From contig NZ_JACHWH010000016.1 in assembly GCF_014191255.1 (NCBI RefSeq), positions 1-64,000 of the forward strand: a stretch of 64,000 nt of DNA. The letters run 5' to 3'. Position numbers and translations under genes: made by a program. Shown piece by piece: positions 9,729 through 18,665 of this stretch; the stretch's first letter is position 1, and every line of letters begins with the position of its first letter. This stretch comes from Amycolatopsis bartoniae. GTDB lineage: Bacteria; Actinomycetota; Actinomycetes; Mycobacteriales; Pseudonocardiaceae. Under the pieces are notes generated by a model. That model searched no databases and was not told the DNA's origin. It worked only from the letters and a program-made list of their open reading frames with translations.

Positions 9729-9760
9729 CAACTGTCGCACTGTGCTCATGCGTCATGGGT

Positions 9761-9803
9761 CGCCGGGACCGGGCTGCCGTGGCGAAGCAGTCCGGTCCCG
9801 GCG
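9761..9803 (+). terminator. Strong hairpin, probable (bidirectional) terminator
   Basis: A perfect 12-bp inverted repeat, CGCCGGGACCGG at 9761-9772 and CCGGTCCCGGCG at 9792-9803, with CTGC/GCAG able to extend the stem inwards after one mismatch. It lies 33 bp after the transporter stop and before the tail of the convergent LysR gene. No U-tract follows, which is common for actinomycete terminators. The remaining 9804-9984 holds nothing I can recognise. Confidence 0.65.
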
Positions 9804-9984
9804 TGGGGCGCTGCCGTCAGTGTCCCCATCGGAAGCAGCGCTCGAACCAGATGATTCCCGAGAGTTCGCCGCCCGCACCTGACGATTTCCTGACGTCCAC
9901 GGCGGCGCCGTCCCGGAGGTGGCTGCTCCGCGTCCTGCCCGCGAAGTCCGGCCCCCTCGGCGCAGCGGCTGGCGGGACAGGACA

Positions 9985-10845
9985 CTAGTTCGTCGCGTAC
10001 AGCTGGGTGACCGCGTCGACCAGGTCACTCAAACCGTGCGCTTGGTGGCCGCGCCACCACGCGAGCCGCACGGGAATCCGGGGACCGTCCTTGATCGGCC
10101 GGTAGCTCACCCCCGGGCGCGGGTGGTGGTGCGCGGTGGCCTCGGCAGTGGTTCCCACGCCGCGCCCGGCGGCAATGGCGTCGAGCCAGCTGTCGACGTC
10201 GTTCGACTCGACGAATTGCGGGGTTTGCTCGGCCCCCTGCCAGAGGCGGCCGCTGGTGGTCCCGGCCCGGGGATCGATGATGACAGTGCGGCCGGCGATC
10301 TCGGCCATGCTCAGCCGGCGCCGGCGCGCCCATTGCGGATCGTCGGAGGCGAACGCGACCAGCCGGCGTTCCAGCCCGACCACGAGCGAGTCGAACTGCT
10401 TCTCGTCGACCGGCCTCCGCACGATCGCCACGTCGCACACGCCCTCGGCCAGGCCGGCCGTAGGCGAGTTGTGCCGGACCAGCTCCAGTTCGATCGCATC
10501 ATGCCGCTGAGCCCAGTTCCGTTGCAGGCGCGCGGTGTGCTTTCCCAGCGCCGCCCACGCGTACCCCAGCCGCAGGACGCCGTGCCGGGAGCTCAGGAAC
10601 TCGGTGAACCTCTCCGCCTCGGCCAGCACCCGCCGGGCATGGGGCAGGAGCAGTTGCCCGGTACTGGTGAGCTCACACCCTTGAGGCACCCGCCACAAGA
10701 GCCTGTCGCCGACAGTCTTCTCCAAGGCCGCGATCGTGCGCGAAACCGCTGCCTGCGAGACGAACAACCGCGCCGCGGCTTCCGTGAACGACCCCGCCTC
10801 GGCGGCCGCGACGAAAAACCGCAGCTCTCGAAGACTCCATTCCAT
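9985..10845 (-). CDS. LysR-family transcriptional regulator
   Basis: Regulator of 286 residues. The N-terminal winged helix reads LRELRFFVAAAEAGSFTEAAARLFVSQAAVSRTIAALE, a standard LysR DNA-binding domain. The rest is the periplasmic-binding-like effector domain. The ATG at 10845 begins the canonical MEWSLRELRFF; the longer frame upstream has no family similarity. It is divergent from an EamA transporter gene with 68 bp between the starts. That is the usual arrangement for a LysR protein controlling its neighbour. The effector is unknown. Confidence 0.92.
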   Translation of the reverse strand: MEWSLRELRFFVAAAEAGSFTEAAARLFVSQAAVSRTIAALEKTVGDRLLWRVPQGCELTSTGQLLLPHARRVLAEAERFTEFLSSRHGVLRLGYAWAALGKHTARLQRNWAQRHDAIELELVRHNSPTAGLAEGVCDVAIVRRPVDEKQFDSLVVGLERRLVAFASDDPQWARRRRLSMAEIAGRTVIIDPRAGTTSGRLWQGAEQTPQFVESNDVDSWLDAIAAGRGVGTTAEATAHHHPRPGVSYRPIKDGPRIPVRLAWWRGHQAHGLSDLVDAVTQLYATN

Positions 10846-10913
10846 AACCGAAGCGTATGGCAGGGCCGGAACATGCACTAGGTCATGAACGGGTGCGGAC
10901 CTACCGTCGTCGT

Positions 10914-11918
10914 ATGGACACCCGCTGCAGGACACGTGCGCACCACGCGCCCGCCGGGCGGCAGCTCTCCGCCGCGACGGCGACTCCGGGCCAGCGCGGC
11001 ACTGGTATCGCGATGATGCTCGCCAGCTCCGTGTCGAACCAGGCCGGCGCCGCACTGGGGGCGATGGCGTTCCCGGCCATCGGTCCGGTCGGCGTTGTCG
11101 CCGTCCGTCAGTTCGTGACCGCACTCGTCTTGACGCCGATCGTGCGGCCAAGGCTCCGCGGACTGCGCGGCGACCAGTGGCGGCCGATTCTCGGCCTGGT
11201 GCTCGTGTTCAGCGTGATGAACCTCAGCCTGTACACGGCGGTCGAGCGCATCGGGCTGGGCTTGGCCGTCACCCTCGAGTTCCTCGGCCCGCTCACCGTC
11301 GCCATCGCCAGCTCGCGACGGGCGCTCGACATCGCCTGCGCCGTTCTGGCCGGAGCCGGCGTCGTGGTGCTGACCGATCCGGGCCCGACCTCCGACGTCG
11401 TCGGCATCGCACTGGCTCTCCTCGCGGCGCTGGCCTGGGGTTCTTACGTCCTGCTCAACCGCACGCTCGGCCAGCGCCTTCCCGGGTTGCAAGGAACCGC
11501 GGTGGCCGGCCTCGTCACCTCGGCCGCCTGGGCACCGATCGCAGTGGTCTGGTTCGCGTTCCACACCCCCACCGCGGCGGCCATGGCACTCGCTGTCGCG
11601 TGCGGGTTGTTGTCCTCGATCGTGCCCTACGTCACCGACCTGCTCGCCCTGCGGCGGGTGCCCGCCCAGATGTTCGGCACCTTCACCAGCGTCAACCCGG
11701 TCTGGGCGGCACTGGCGGGCTGGCTCCTGCTCCACCAGGCGCTCCACCTCGACGAATGGATCGGCATCGGGTTGATCGTCGTCAGCAACGTGGTCGTGTC
11801 CGCGCCAGGATTCGCCGCGTCCCAGCGACAGGTGCGAGCCAAGCCGCCTCAGGATGCCCAGAACGAAGGCCAGGCAAGTTCACGCCCCGACTTGCCGGCA
11901 CTGCCGGAGTCGCGGTAG
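10914..11918 (+). CDS. EamA/DMT-family transporter
   Basis: Drug/metabolite transporter of 334 residues with ten predicted helices in two EamA halves. The first half includes LYTAVERIGLGLAVTLEFLGPLTVA and the second SSIVPYVTDLLALRRVPAQMFGTFTSVNPVWAALAGW, the typical end of RhtA/YdcZ-like exporters. Likely exports an amino acid or small metabolite. ATG at 10914 was chosen because it gives a short basic leader; an ATG at 10857 in frame is possible. Probably regulated by the divergent LysR gene. Confidence 0.87.
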   Translation: MDTRCRTRAHHAPAGRQLSAATATPGQRGTGIAMMLASSVSNQAGAALGAMAFPAIGPVGVVAVRQFVTALVLTPIVRPRLRGLRGDQWRPILGLVLVFSVMNLSLYTAVERIGLGLAVTLEFLGPLTVAIASSRRALDIACAVLAGAGVVVLTDPGPTSDVVGIALALLAALAWGSYVLLNRTLGQRLPGLQGTAVAGLVTSAAWAPIAVVWFAFHTPTAAAMALAVACGLLSSIVPYVTDLLALRRVPAQMFGTFTSVNPVWAALAGWLLLHQALHLDEWIGIGLIVVSNVVVSAPGFAASQRQVRAKPPQDAQNEGQASSRPDLPALPESR

Positions 11919-12140
11919 ACGGTGCAGTCGTTGCGGTTGCCGGGTGGTGGGTCGCGGTGGCGATGACCAGGCGAGTGCCGAGGTCGATCCGGCGAGATCC
12001 CGAACAGCGCCGATCTGGCGCATGGTCAGGTTCGTCCGCCAATACACTGCTACCAGCAGCACCCGGTCGGCCAGCGGCAACGCCCACTGCCTCTCCGGTC
12101 GCCCATCTGCGATCCGGATTGGCGCGGGGCGATCAGGGTG
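11890..12140 (-). pseudogene. Relic of an IS5-type DDE transposase gene
   Basis: On the minus strand one frame reads PIRIADGRPERQWALPLADRV then LLVAVYWRTNLTMRQIGAV, the N-terminal HTH part of IS5-family (Tnp_4) transposases. After an internal deletion a second frame gives RIDLGTRLVIATA, and a third frame reads GNRNDCTVYRDSG, the conserved GNRNDC segment that belongs about 100 residues later in intact enzymes. The gene is therefore deleted and frameshifted, and only about 250 bp survive. No terminal repeats are visible. It marks an old insertion between the EamA transporter and the hydrolase. Confidence 0.72.
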
Positions 12141-12159
12141 GAATTTCGCGTCGAAGGAA

Positions 12160-13029
12160 TCAGGCCCTGGTGGCGTTCGCCGCGATGGCGTCGGCGATCC
12201 GGGTCCACGCGGCCTCGGGCAGGTCGTGTCCCATGCCCGGGATCACCAGCAACTCGGCGCCGGGGACCGCTTCAGCCGTGGCGCGTCCACCGCTCACCCC
12301 GACCAGCGGATCGCTGTCGCCGTGGATGACAACAGTCGGAACGTCGACAGCACGCAGGTCCTCGGTGCGGTCCTCAGCGGTCGCGTTGGCCGCGATCTGG
12401 CGGAACGTTCCGGCCGGGTGGAAGGCGCGGTCGTACTTGGCGGCGGCGCGGCGCGCCAGCTCCTCGTCCGCGGTCTCCAGGCCGGGCGAGCCGATGAGCC
12501 GGTAAAGAGCGACCTCCGCGGCGATGGCCGCCTCGCGGTCGGCACCGGGCACGGGCACCGCGGCGGCGGGGTTGTCGAGGCTGGTTCCGCCGACGGCGGG
12601 ATCGCTCGTGGTCGACATGATCGAGGCGAGGCTGGCCACCCTTTCGGGACTGTCGATGGCGAGTTGTTGCGCGATACCGCCACCCATCGAGGCGCCCACC
12701 AGATGGACACGGGGCAGGTCAAGAGTGTCGAGCAGGCCGGCGGTATCGGCCACCAGGTCGGAAAACCGGTAGCGCGCGGTGGAGAGATCGCCCGCGAGCA
12801 GCCGGTTCAGGTCGACATCGCCGAGCTCGTCGAACCAGGTGGACAGGCCGACGTCGCGGTTGTCGAACCGGATCACGTGGAAGCCACGTGCTGCGAGGAG
12901 CTCGCAGAACCCGTCGGGCCACCCGAGGAGTTGTTCTCCCACACCGTGGATCAGCAGCATCGCTGGATCAGCGGGATCGCCGGTTGTTTCGTAGCAGAGC
13001 TCGATGTTGTTGGAGCGCGCGAAAGGCAT
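12160..13029 (-). CDS. Alpha/beta-fold hydrolase
   Basis: Soluble hydrolase of 289 residues. Visible elements: the oxyanion segment LLIHGVGEQLLGW, the strand FHVIRFDNRDVGLS, the nucleophile elbow GASMGGGIAQQ, the acid loop VIHGDSDPLVG and the catalytic His in GMGHDLPEAAW. This resembles the RdmC/aclacinomycin methylesterase and epoxide-hydrolase-like group, but the substrate cannot be told. The ATG at 13029 has AAGGA upstream and removes a long unlikely N-terminal extension. It is on the same strand as the GH89 gene, about 100 bp downstream of it, and next to a transposase relic. Confidence 0.85.
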   Translation of the reverse strand: MPFARSNNIELCYETTGDPADPAMLLIHGVGEQLLGWPDGFCELLAARGFHVIRFDNRDVGLSTWFDELGDVDLNRLLAGDLSTARYRFSDLVADTAGLLDTLDLPRVHLVGASMGGGIAQQLAIDSPERVASLASIMSTTSDPAVGGTSLDNPAAAVPVPGADREAAIAAEVALYRLIGSPGLETADEELARRAAAKYDRAFHPAGTFRQIAANATAEDRTEDLRAVDVPTVVIHGDSDPLVGVSGGRATAEAVPGAELLVIPGMGHDLPEAAWTRIADAIAANATRA

Positions 13030-13127
13030 GTCAGTTCCTTTGTCCAAAGTATTCGGCGGTGAAGGGGTAATGGCGCGAATGCCGAAGCCGCCGTCCTTGC
13101 CGGTCGTCCGCGATGCCTGATCTCCCC

Positions 13128-15347
13128 TCATGCTGCCCGGAGGATCCGGACCGCGAGATCGAGGACGACGGACGCCGCGGCGCGGACGTCACCCTGGGGG
13201 CGGTGCGGGTGGATGGTGTCCGCCCGGTTCCACCGATCTGCGTGCACGTACCAATCGACCGGATTCGTCGGCTCGCCGACGAGGGTCGCGCGGACCTCGC
13301 TGAGCCACCGCGCCCAGCGGGAGCGGTAGTAGTCGCCCACGAGACCGGCCCAGGACCGGTTCGCGTACTCGGCCAGAACCGTCGAGTCTTCGTATCCCCA
13401 GGAAGTCAGGATTCGCTTGGCCTCCATGACGAGGTAGCCGCGTTCGTCCTCCGTACCACCCCACGCGCGGGCGTCGGCCAGCCAGCGGCCGAGCAGGAAA
13501 TGCTCGTTCGTGCCGAGCACGGCGTCCTGCGCGTCGATCAGGTCGAGCAGGCGCCGCACGGCCGTGTCGTAGGCCTGGAGGTCGCACGCCCGTGCCGCGG
13601 CCTCGATCTGGCGCAGCGCCGTCCGGGCAACATCGTCCGCCACCTGGCGCGCCAGATCGACCAGGTCATAGGACAACCCCGGGGTGTCCAGCCGCTCCGC
13701 GGCGTCGAGCAACGCCCGCAGCGCCGGGATCAGGGCGCCGTCCGGATACGCGGCCGCGCGCGGACCCACCAGGCTGGCCTGATTCGCGTCCAGGCTCGGC
13801 ACGGCCGCGATCACCGAGTCGGTGCTGGCGTACGGCGACGCGACTTCGGACATGGCGTCCGCCAGCTGGTCGATCATCGCCGAGAAGGCGGGCACACCAC
13901 GAACATCCGCGGCGTCGACCGGCAGACCAGCCAACGCCTGCGCGGTCTCGGCGGGCAGGCGCCCGCTCTTGTCGTGCCGCCACGGTCCGTAGGCCGTCCG
14001 CAGCAAGACCCGCCACGCCTCGTCGGCCCGCGCGTCGGCCGCGCCGTACCGGGACGTGGTCCACTCGCGCACCCACGCGCCGAGGTCCACGGGCTCCGTC
14101 GCCCAGGTGAGGTCGTGGAACAGGTCCCACAGCACCGGGTTGTTCGCCACGCCTTCAGCCATGTCGGCGAGTCCGACCAGCCCGGGTGGCCGGGTGCGGT
14201 CCCGCCAGCGGCGTGGGAGGGCGGCGACGTCCGCCAGGTCACCGTAGAGCGTGGTCCGGCCGCCGTAGTTGGGCAGGATACCGAGCACCCAGTCCGGCCC
14301 GCCGAACCCATCTTCGCGGTGGTCCTCACCGGTGAGGTCGATGACCAGGACGCGGTCGGTCCCGACGGCCTCGAGCAACTCGCGACGCGGGTTACCGCCC
14401 CAGGCCTGCATGACCCACGTGGCGCCCGGGTCGGCGGCCGTCATCGCCCGCCGCACGCCGCGCGCCGCCGCACCGAGGTCGGTGCCTCCGGTGTGCCCAC
14501 CCTCGTGGACCAGGTCCACCGCCCACATTCCGGTGGCGCCGAACGCGGCACGCTGCTCGGCGTAGAACATCGCCGCGACCGCGGCGTAGGCGTCGGTGGT
14601 CGAGTCGAGCCAGTCGGGCCGCACCGGCCCCACGACGTCCTTGAACCAGCGGCCTTGGGGAACCGTCCTGGCACCGGCCCAGTGCGCGGTGAAGCCAGGC
14701 GGCACCGTGCCGCTGAACCCCGGCAGCACCGGGACGATGTCGAGCGCCCGCATCCGCTCGATCACCCGCCGCGCCAGCGCGGCCCGATCGTGGACGAGGG
14801 TCCTGGTCGTGCCGCGGCCGAAGCTCTGAATGTTGTTCAGCCACAGCCACGGTTGGTGCGACGGCGGTCCAAGCCACCGCAAGAGCTCCTCCTCCTCGTA
14901 CCCGCACCGCAGGAAAGTTTCGAGGTACACCAGTTCCTGGCCGACCGTGAGGTGCGCCGCGGTCACCCCGGCGGCCGCCAGCAGATCGATCTCGTGTTCC
15001 CACTGCGCCCAGTCGTAGTACGGCGTCGTGTATCCGCCGACGGTCAGGTTGTAGGCGATCCGGCGGCCGATCGCCGCGTTCCCGGAAACCTCCGCGCCGT
15101 CCGGCAGGTCGCGGTCGACCGGCCGGGTCCCGAGCCGCGACACGTGGGCCACACCGGTCCGGCGGGCGTATGCCGCGTAGCCGGCGACCGCCGCGCCGGC
15201 ACCGGACGCGGTGACGGTCAGCACGCCACCGGCGGATCGGACCCGGAATCCGTCGTCGACCTCCGGGGCGAGGCGGACCCGGACGGCAGACGCGGGCAAC
15301 CCGCTGAGCCTGCGGATCGCGGCATCGGCGGGCTTGCTCCCGGTCAT
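13128..15347 (-). CDS. Alpha-N-acetylglucosaminidase (GH89)
   Basis: Glycoside hydrolase of 739 residues that removes terminal alpha-linked N-acetylglucosamine. The middle matches human NAGLU and bacterial GH89 block by block: YYDWAQWEHEIDLLAAAGV with LTVGQELVYL, then VLPGFSGTVPPGF, then AVDLVHEGG (the acid/base Glu region), then VLGILPNYGGRTTLYGDL, the counterpart of CMLHNFGGNHGLFG. No signal peptide or anchor is present, so it should act in the cytoplasm on imported sugars. The ATG overlaps the stop of the upstream transporter gene (ATGA), so import and cleavage were coupled. That transporter is now frameshifted. Confidence 0.85.
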   Translation of the reverse strand: MTGSKPADAAIRRLSGLPASAVRVRLAPEVDDGFRVRSAGGVLTVTASGAGAAVAGYAAYARRTGVAHVSRLGTRPVDRDLPDGAEVSGNAAIGRRIAYNLTVGGYTTPYYDWAQWEHEIDLLAAAGVTAAHLTVGQELVYLETFLRCGYEEEELLRWLGPPSHQPWLWLNNIQSFGRGTTRTLVHDRAALARRVIERMRALDIVPVLPGFSGTVPPGFTAHWAGARTVPQGRWFKDVVGPVRPDWLDSTTDAYAAVAAMFYAEQRAAFGATGMWAVDLVHEGGHTGGTDLGAAARGVRRAMTAADPGATWVMQAWGGNPRRELLEAVGTDRVLVIDLTGEDHREDGFGGPDWVLGILPNYGGRTTLYGDLADVAALPRRWRDRTRPPGLVGLADMAEGVANNPVLWDLFHDLTWATEPVDLGAWVREWTTSRYGAADARADEAWRVLLRTAYGPWRHDKSGRLPAETAQALAGLPVDAADVRGVPAFSAMIDQLADAMSEVASPYASTDSVIAAVPSLDANQASLVGPRAAAYPDGALIPALRALLDAAERLDTPGLSYDLVDLARQVADDVARTALRQIEAAARACDLQAYDTAVRRLLDLIDAQDAVLGTNEHFLLGRWLADARAWGGTEDERGYLVMEAKRILTSWGYEDSTVLAEYANRSWAGLVGDYYRSRWARWLSEVRATLVGEPTNPVDWYVHADRWNRADTIHPHRPQGDVRAAASVVLDLAVRILRAA

Positions 15348-16617
15348 GCGATCTCCCCACGGGCAGGGCGCTCGGACACGACAACCGGACGGACCCGCAG
15401 GACCGCGACGGACCCGAGCAGGGCAATGGCACCGCCGATGAGGAACAGCGCCGGATAGCCGCCGAGGGTCGTCACCGCGAGCGACGCGACGAACGGGGCG
15501 ACAACCTGGGGTGCGGTCAGTGCGATGTGGAACACGCCGAGGTCGCGGCCACCGTCACCGCTTTCCGGCAGCACCAGGGTGGCCAGCGCCAGATCGACCC
15601 CGAGGTAGAGGCCCAGCGCGAGCCCGCTCAGCGCGGTGCAGACCAGGAACCCCGTCCACGTCGGCCATCCCAGCGGCACTAGCAAGGCCACCGACAGCAG
15701 CACCGACGACGCGAGCACGAAGCCACGATGCCTTCCGTAGCGGTCCACCAGCGGGCCGGCGACGGCCGTGCCCACCGTGACGAACACCAGGCTGATCGTC
15801 AGTGCGGTGGCCACGCCGTCGGCCGCGGTCGACCCGGGCGGCGGATCGATGAAGTCCTGCAGGATGTAGAGGCTGAACCCGTTGACCATGGTGTAGCCCA
15901 GGTAGAGCACCGCCCGGGAGAGAAAACCCAGCGATAGTCGCGAAACCGGAGGCTCGCGAACGTCCTTCGCAAGTCCGCGCGCACGGTCCGCAGCTCACCC
16001 GGCGAAGCGTGCCGCGCTTCCCGAGCCAGCCACGCCGAGACCGCGGCGGCGAGCGCGAAAGCCACCGCCAGCACCACGTAGCCGAGCAGTACGGAGTCCA
16101 CCAAAAACGCGCCGAGCTGAACTCCAAGCACACTCCCGACCGGCAGGCCCAGACCTTGCACGGTACTGGCAAGGCCATGGCGGCGCGGCGGGATCCGATC
16201 CGGGATCATCGCCAGGACCACGTTGAGCCCGACGTTCACGGTGCCCTGGACCAGGAACCAGCCCACGAGCAGTCCGGCGACCGAGCCCGCGGCGCCGAGC
16301 AGCAGCAACGAAGCCGCCGTCGCCAGGCCCCCGAACAGGATCCACGGCGTCCGCCGTCCCCAGCGGCTGCGCGTGCGGTCCGAAAGCAACCCCACGACCG
16401 GCGGCACCGCCAGCGACGCGATCGCGCTGACGCCGGTTACGAGGGCCAGCGCGGAAGGCGCCCCGTCCCCGGCGACGAGCCGGACCTGGCTCGGCAACAG
16501 CACCGACAAGACGCCGCCAATGGCGGCGTAGCCGAAGACGTTGATCACGAACATCGACGCCAGCAACGGCCCGATGCGGGTCACGGCTTCGTTCGGCCGC
16601 GCATGTCGTAAAGGCAT
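15344..16617 (-). pseudogene. MFS sugar-type transporter, broken by a one-base frameshift
   Basis: Two overlapping frames together make a normal 12-helix transporter of about 424 residues. The N-terminal part starts at ATG 16617 (MPLRHARPNEAVTRIGPLLA) and contains LLSDRTRSRWGRRTPWI, typical of MFS/GPH sugar carriers. The frame fails after FRDYRWVF; one base is missing near 15921, and the next frame resumes directly with VLYLGYTMVNGFSLY. Adding one base restores a continuous protein. It is either a recent mutation or a sequencing error. It is coupled to the GH89 gene by an ATGA overlap, so it was probably its substrate importer. Confidence 0.8.
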
Positions 16618-16933
16618 GTCAGTGTCCAAAAGCTCGGGTTCGGGAGGTGGCCCGGCGCTCGTGCACAACGTCTGTGTCGTCGAGCAGGACCGACACGAAA
16701 CCGCGCCCTTCGGATACCGAACGTTCTCCTCTTTCAACAATGGCATGAGCGATGCCGCAACGTCAAGACTGAACGTTCTAGTCACCCAAGAGCCACCATG
16801 CCGACCCCGCCCCGACGGCGCGAACTCGTGTGCGGCGACGGAAAAACCGAGGTGCACAGCCTGCTACCTGAACCGGTATGCTCTGTATCGATCGCTACAT
16901 CCAGGTGTCTCACACTTCCCTTGAGGGCGGCAC
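16618..16933. other. Divergent intergenic region
   Basis: About 316 bp between the broken MFS gene and the carbamoyltransferase gene, lower in G+C than its surroundings. It must hold promoters for both directions. GAGGG lies just upstream of the ATG at 16934. I cannot assign -35/-10 boxes with confidence, and no gene or repeat is apparent. Confidence 0.4.
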
Positions 16934-18514
16934 ATGCGGATCCTTTCCTTCAAACCCGGGCACGACGGCGCCGTCGCGTTCCTCGACGAGGGCCGGCTGG
17001 TGTTTTCCCTGGAGAGCGAGAAGGACTCCTACCCCCGATACGGCGACATCACCCCCGCCGTGGTCGCCGAGGCCATGGAACTCTGCGACGCTCTGCCGGA
17101 CGTCATCTGCCTCGGTGGCTGGGTCAAGGGCTACAACGTCAACGAGCGTCCCATCGGCGCCGGCTACTACGGCTGGCAGGACAACAGCGTCCGGCACGGC
17201 ACCACCAAGGTGTTCGGCAAGCAGGTCAAGACGTTCACGTCGAGCCACGAACGATCCCACCTGATGTCCGCCTACGGCATGTCGCCCTTCGTGAACGAAC
17301 GGCCGTGCTACGGACTGGTGTGGGAAGGCTACATCGGCTCCTTCTACGAATACGGCCCCCGCGGCGAGGTCACTCTGATCCAGGAAGTGATGCGGGAAGC
17401 CGGGATCAAGTACCAGTACCTGTTCTCGCTCGCCGATCCGACCACGACGACCGACTTCGGCGGCTTCCGGTTCTCCAACGCGGGCAAGTTGATGGCGCTG
17501 GCGGCCTTCGGCGCGCCGGACCGGGTGGGACCGGAGGGCAGAGCGCTCATCGAGTTCATCCTCGACCAGCGGGACATCCTGCAGACGGTGCCGAAGGCGA
17601 ACCTCGCCGACTCCCCCTACCACGACATCGGCGTGCGTTCTCCCGAGTTCACAGACCTGGCCGCGGCACATTCCCAGCGGATCTTCGAACAGTTCCACGA
17701 CGTCGCCGCACGGAAACTGACGAAGGGCTACCCCTTGATCATCTCCGGGGGCTGCGGCCTCAACTGTGATTGGAACAGCCAGTGGCGGGAGAGTGGACTG
17801 TTCGAAGACGTCTTCATCCCCCCGGTTCCCAACGACGCCGGCTCCGCGCTCGGCACCGCCGTGGACGCGCAGCGCCACTTCACCGGCGACGCGCGGATCG
17901 AATGGGACCCCTACGCCGGCGCGGAATTCCGCCACGACCTCGACCGGCCGGGCGCCCGGTTCGAACACGATCCGTCCGGCCTGGACGGAGCCGCCCGGGT
18001 GCTGGCCGACGGCGGGATCATCGCCTGGGTGCAAGGCCGGTGCGAGATCGGGCCCCGCGCACTGGGGAACCGGTCGATCCTCGCGTCCGCGAGCGTGCCC
18101 GACATGCAGGCGCGGCTGAACCACGTCAAGGGCCGCGAAGACTACCGGCCCATCGCCCCGGTGTGCCGGGCCGAAGACGTCGAGGAGTTCTTCCACTGGT
18201 CCGCGCCCAGCCCGTACATGTTGCATTTCCAGAAAGTTCGGGATCCCCGGCGATTGCCCGCGGTGACCCATGTCGACGGCACGGCACGCACCCAGACGGT
18301 CACCGCCGAGGAGAACGCCGCCCTGCACGACTTGCTGGGCCGGTTCGGGACACTGTCCGGAGTACCCGTGCTGTGCAACACGTCCCTGAACTTCAACGGG
18401 ACCGGCTTCATCAACCGCACCTCGGACCTGGTCGACTACGTACTGACCCGGGACTTGGCCGGGTTCTGGCTCGACGGCTCCTTCTACCGGACACGGAAGA
18501 CCGGCAACAGGTAG
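16934..18514 (+). CDS. O-carbamoyltransferase (NodU/CmcH/TobZ family)
   Basis: Enzyme of 526 residues that transfers a carbamoyl group from carbamoyl phosphate, by way of carbamoyl-AMP, to a hydroxyl of a sugar or secondary metabolite. The N-terminal Kae1-like domain has SSHERSHLMSAYG (metal-binding His pair) and the nucleotide segment ISGGCGLNCDWN. The C-terminal domain has GRCEIGPRALGNRSIL and YRPIAPVC, all family hallmarks. No biosynthetic cluster or glycosyltransferase surrounds it. It is divergent from the transporter/GH89 pair, which hints at an amino-sugar acceptor as in NodU, but this is only context. Confidence 0.9.
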   Translation: MRILSFKPGHDGAVAFLDEGRLVFSLESEKDSYPRYGDITPAVVAEAMELCDALPDVICLGGWVKGYNVNERPIGAGYYGWQDNSVRHGTTKVFGKQVKTFTSSHERSHLMSAYGMSPFVNERPCYGLVWEGYIGSFYEYGPRGEVTLIQEVMREAGIKYQYLFSLADPTTTTDFGGFRFSNAGKLMALAAFGAPDRVGPEGRALIEFILDQRDILQTVPKANLADSPYHDIGVRSPEFTDLAAAHSQRIFEQFHDVAARKLTKGYPLIISGGCGLNCDWNSQWRESGLFEDVFIPPVPNDAGSALGTAVDAQRHFTGDARIEWDPYAGAEFRHDLDRPGARFEHDPSGLDGAARVLADGGIIAWVQGRCEIGPRALGNRSILASASVPDMQARLNHVKGREDYRPIAPVCRAEDVEEFFHWSAPSPYMLHFQKVRDPRRLPAVTHVDGTARTQTVTAEENAALHDLLGRFGTLSGVPVLCNTSLNFNGTGFINRTSDLVDYVLTRDLAGFWLDGSFYRTRKTGNR

Positions 18515-18665
18515 GAGTCGCGACACAGGTGGAGCCGGCAAAACGCCCGAGCGGACCGAAAACCCGCATCATCGCTCCCCCGGTCGCTGCGGCAACGGTG
18601 TCGATCCGGTGGCAGGCGTCTTCCGGCCCCAGCCGGAACCCGCTCAACGTCCCGGCCAAGTACAC

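Noticed and set aside
10846-10913. LysR operator (ATGCACTAGGTCAT region)
   Set aside because: The symmetry is poor and does not fit a T-N11-A site convincingly.
13113-15458. Plus-strand frame of 781 codons
   Set aside because: Antisense to the GH89 gene, which matches its family block by block.
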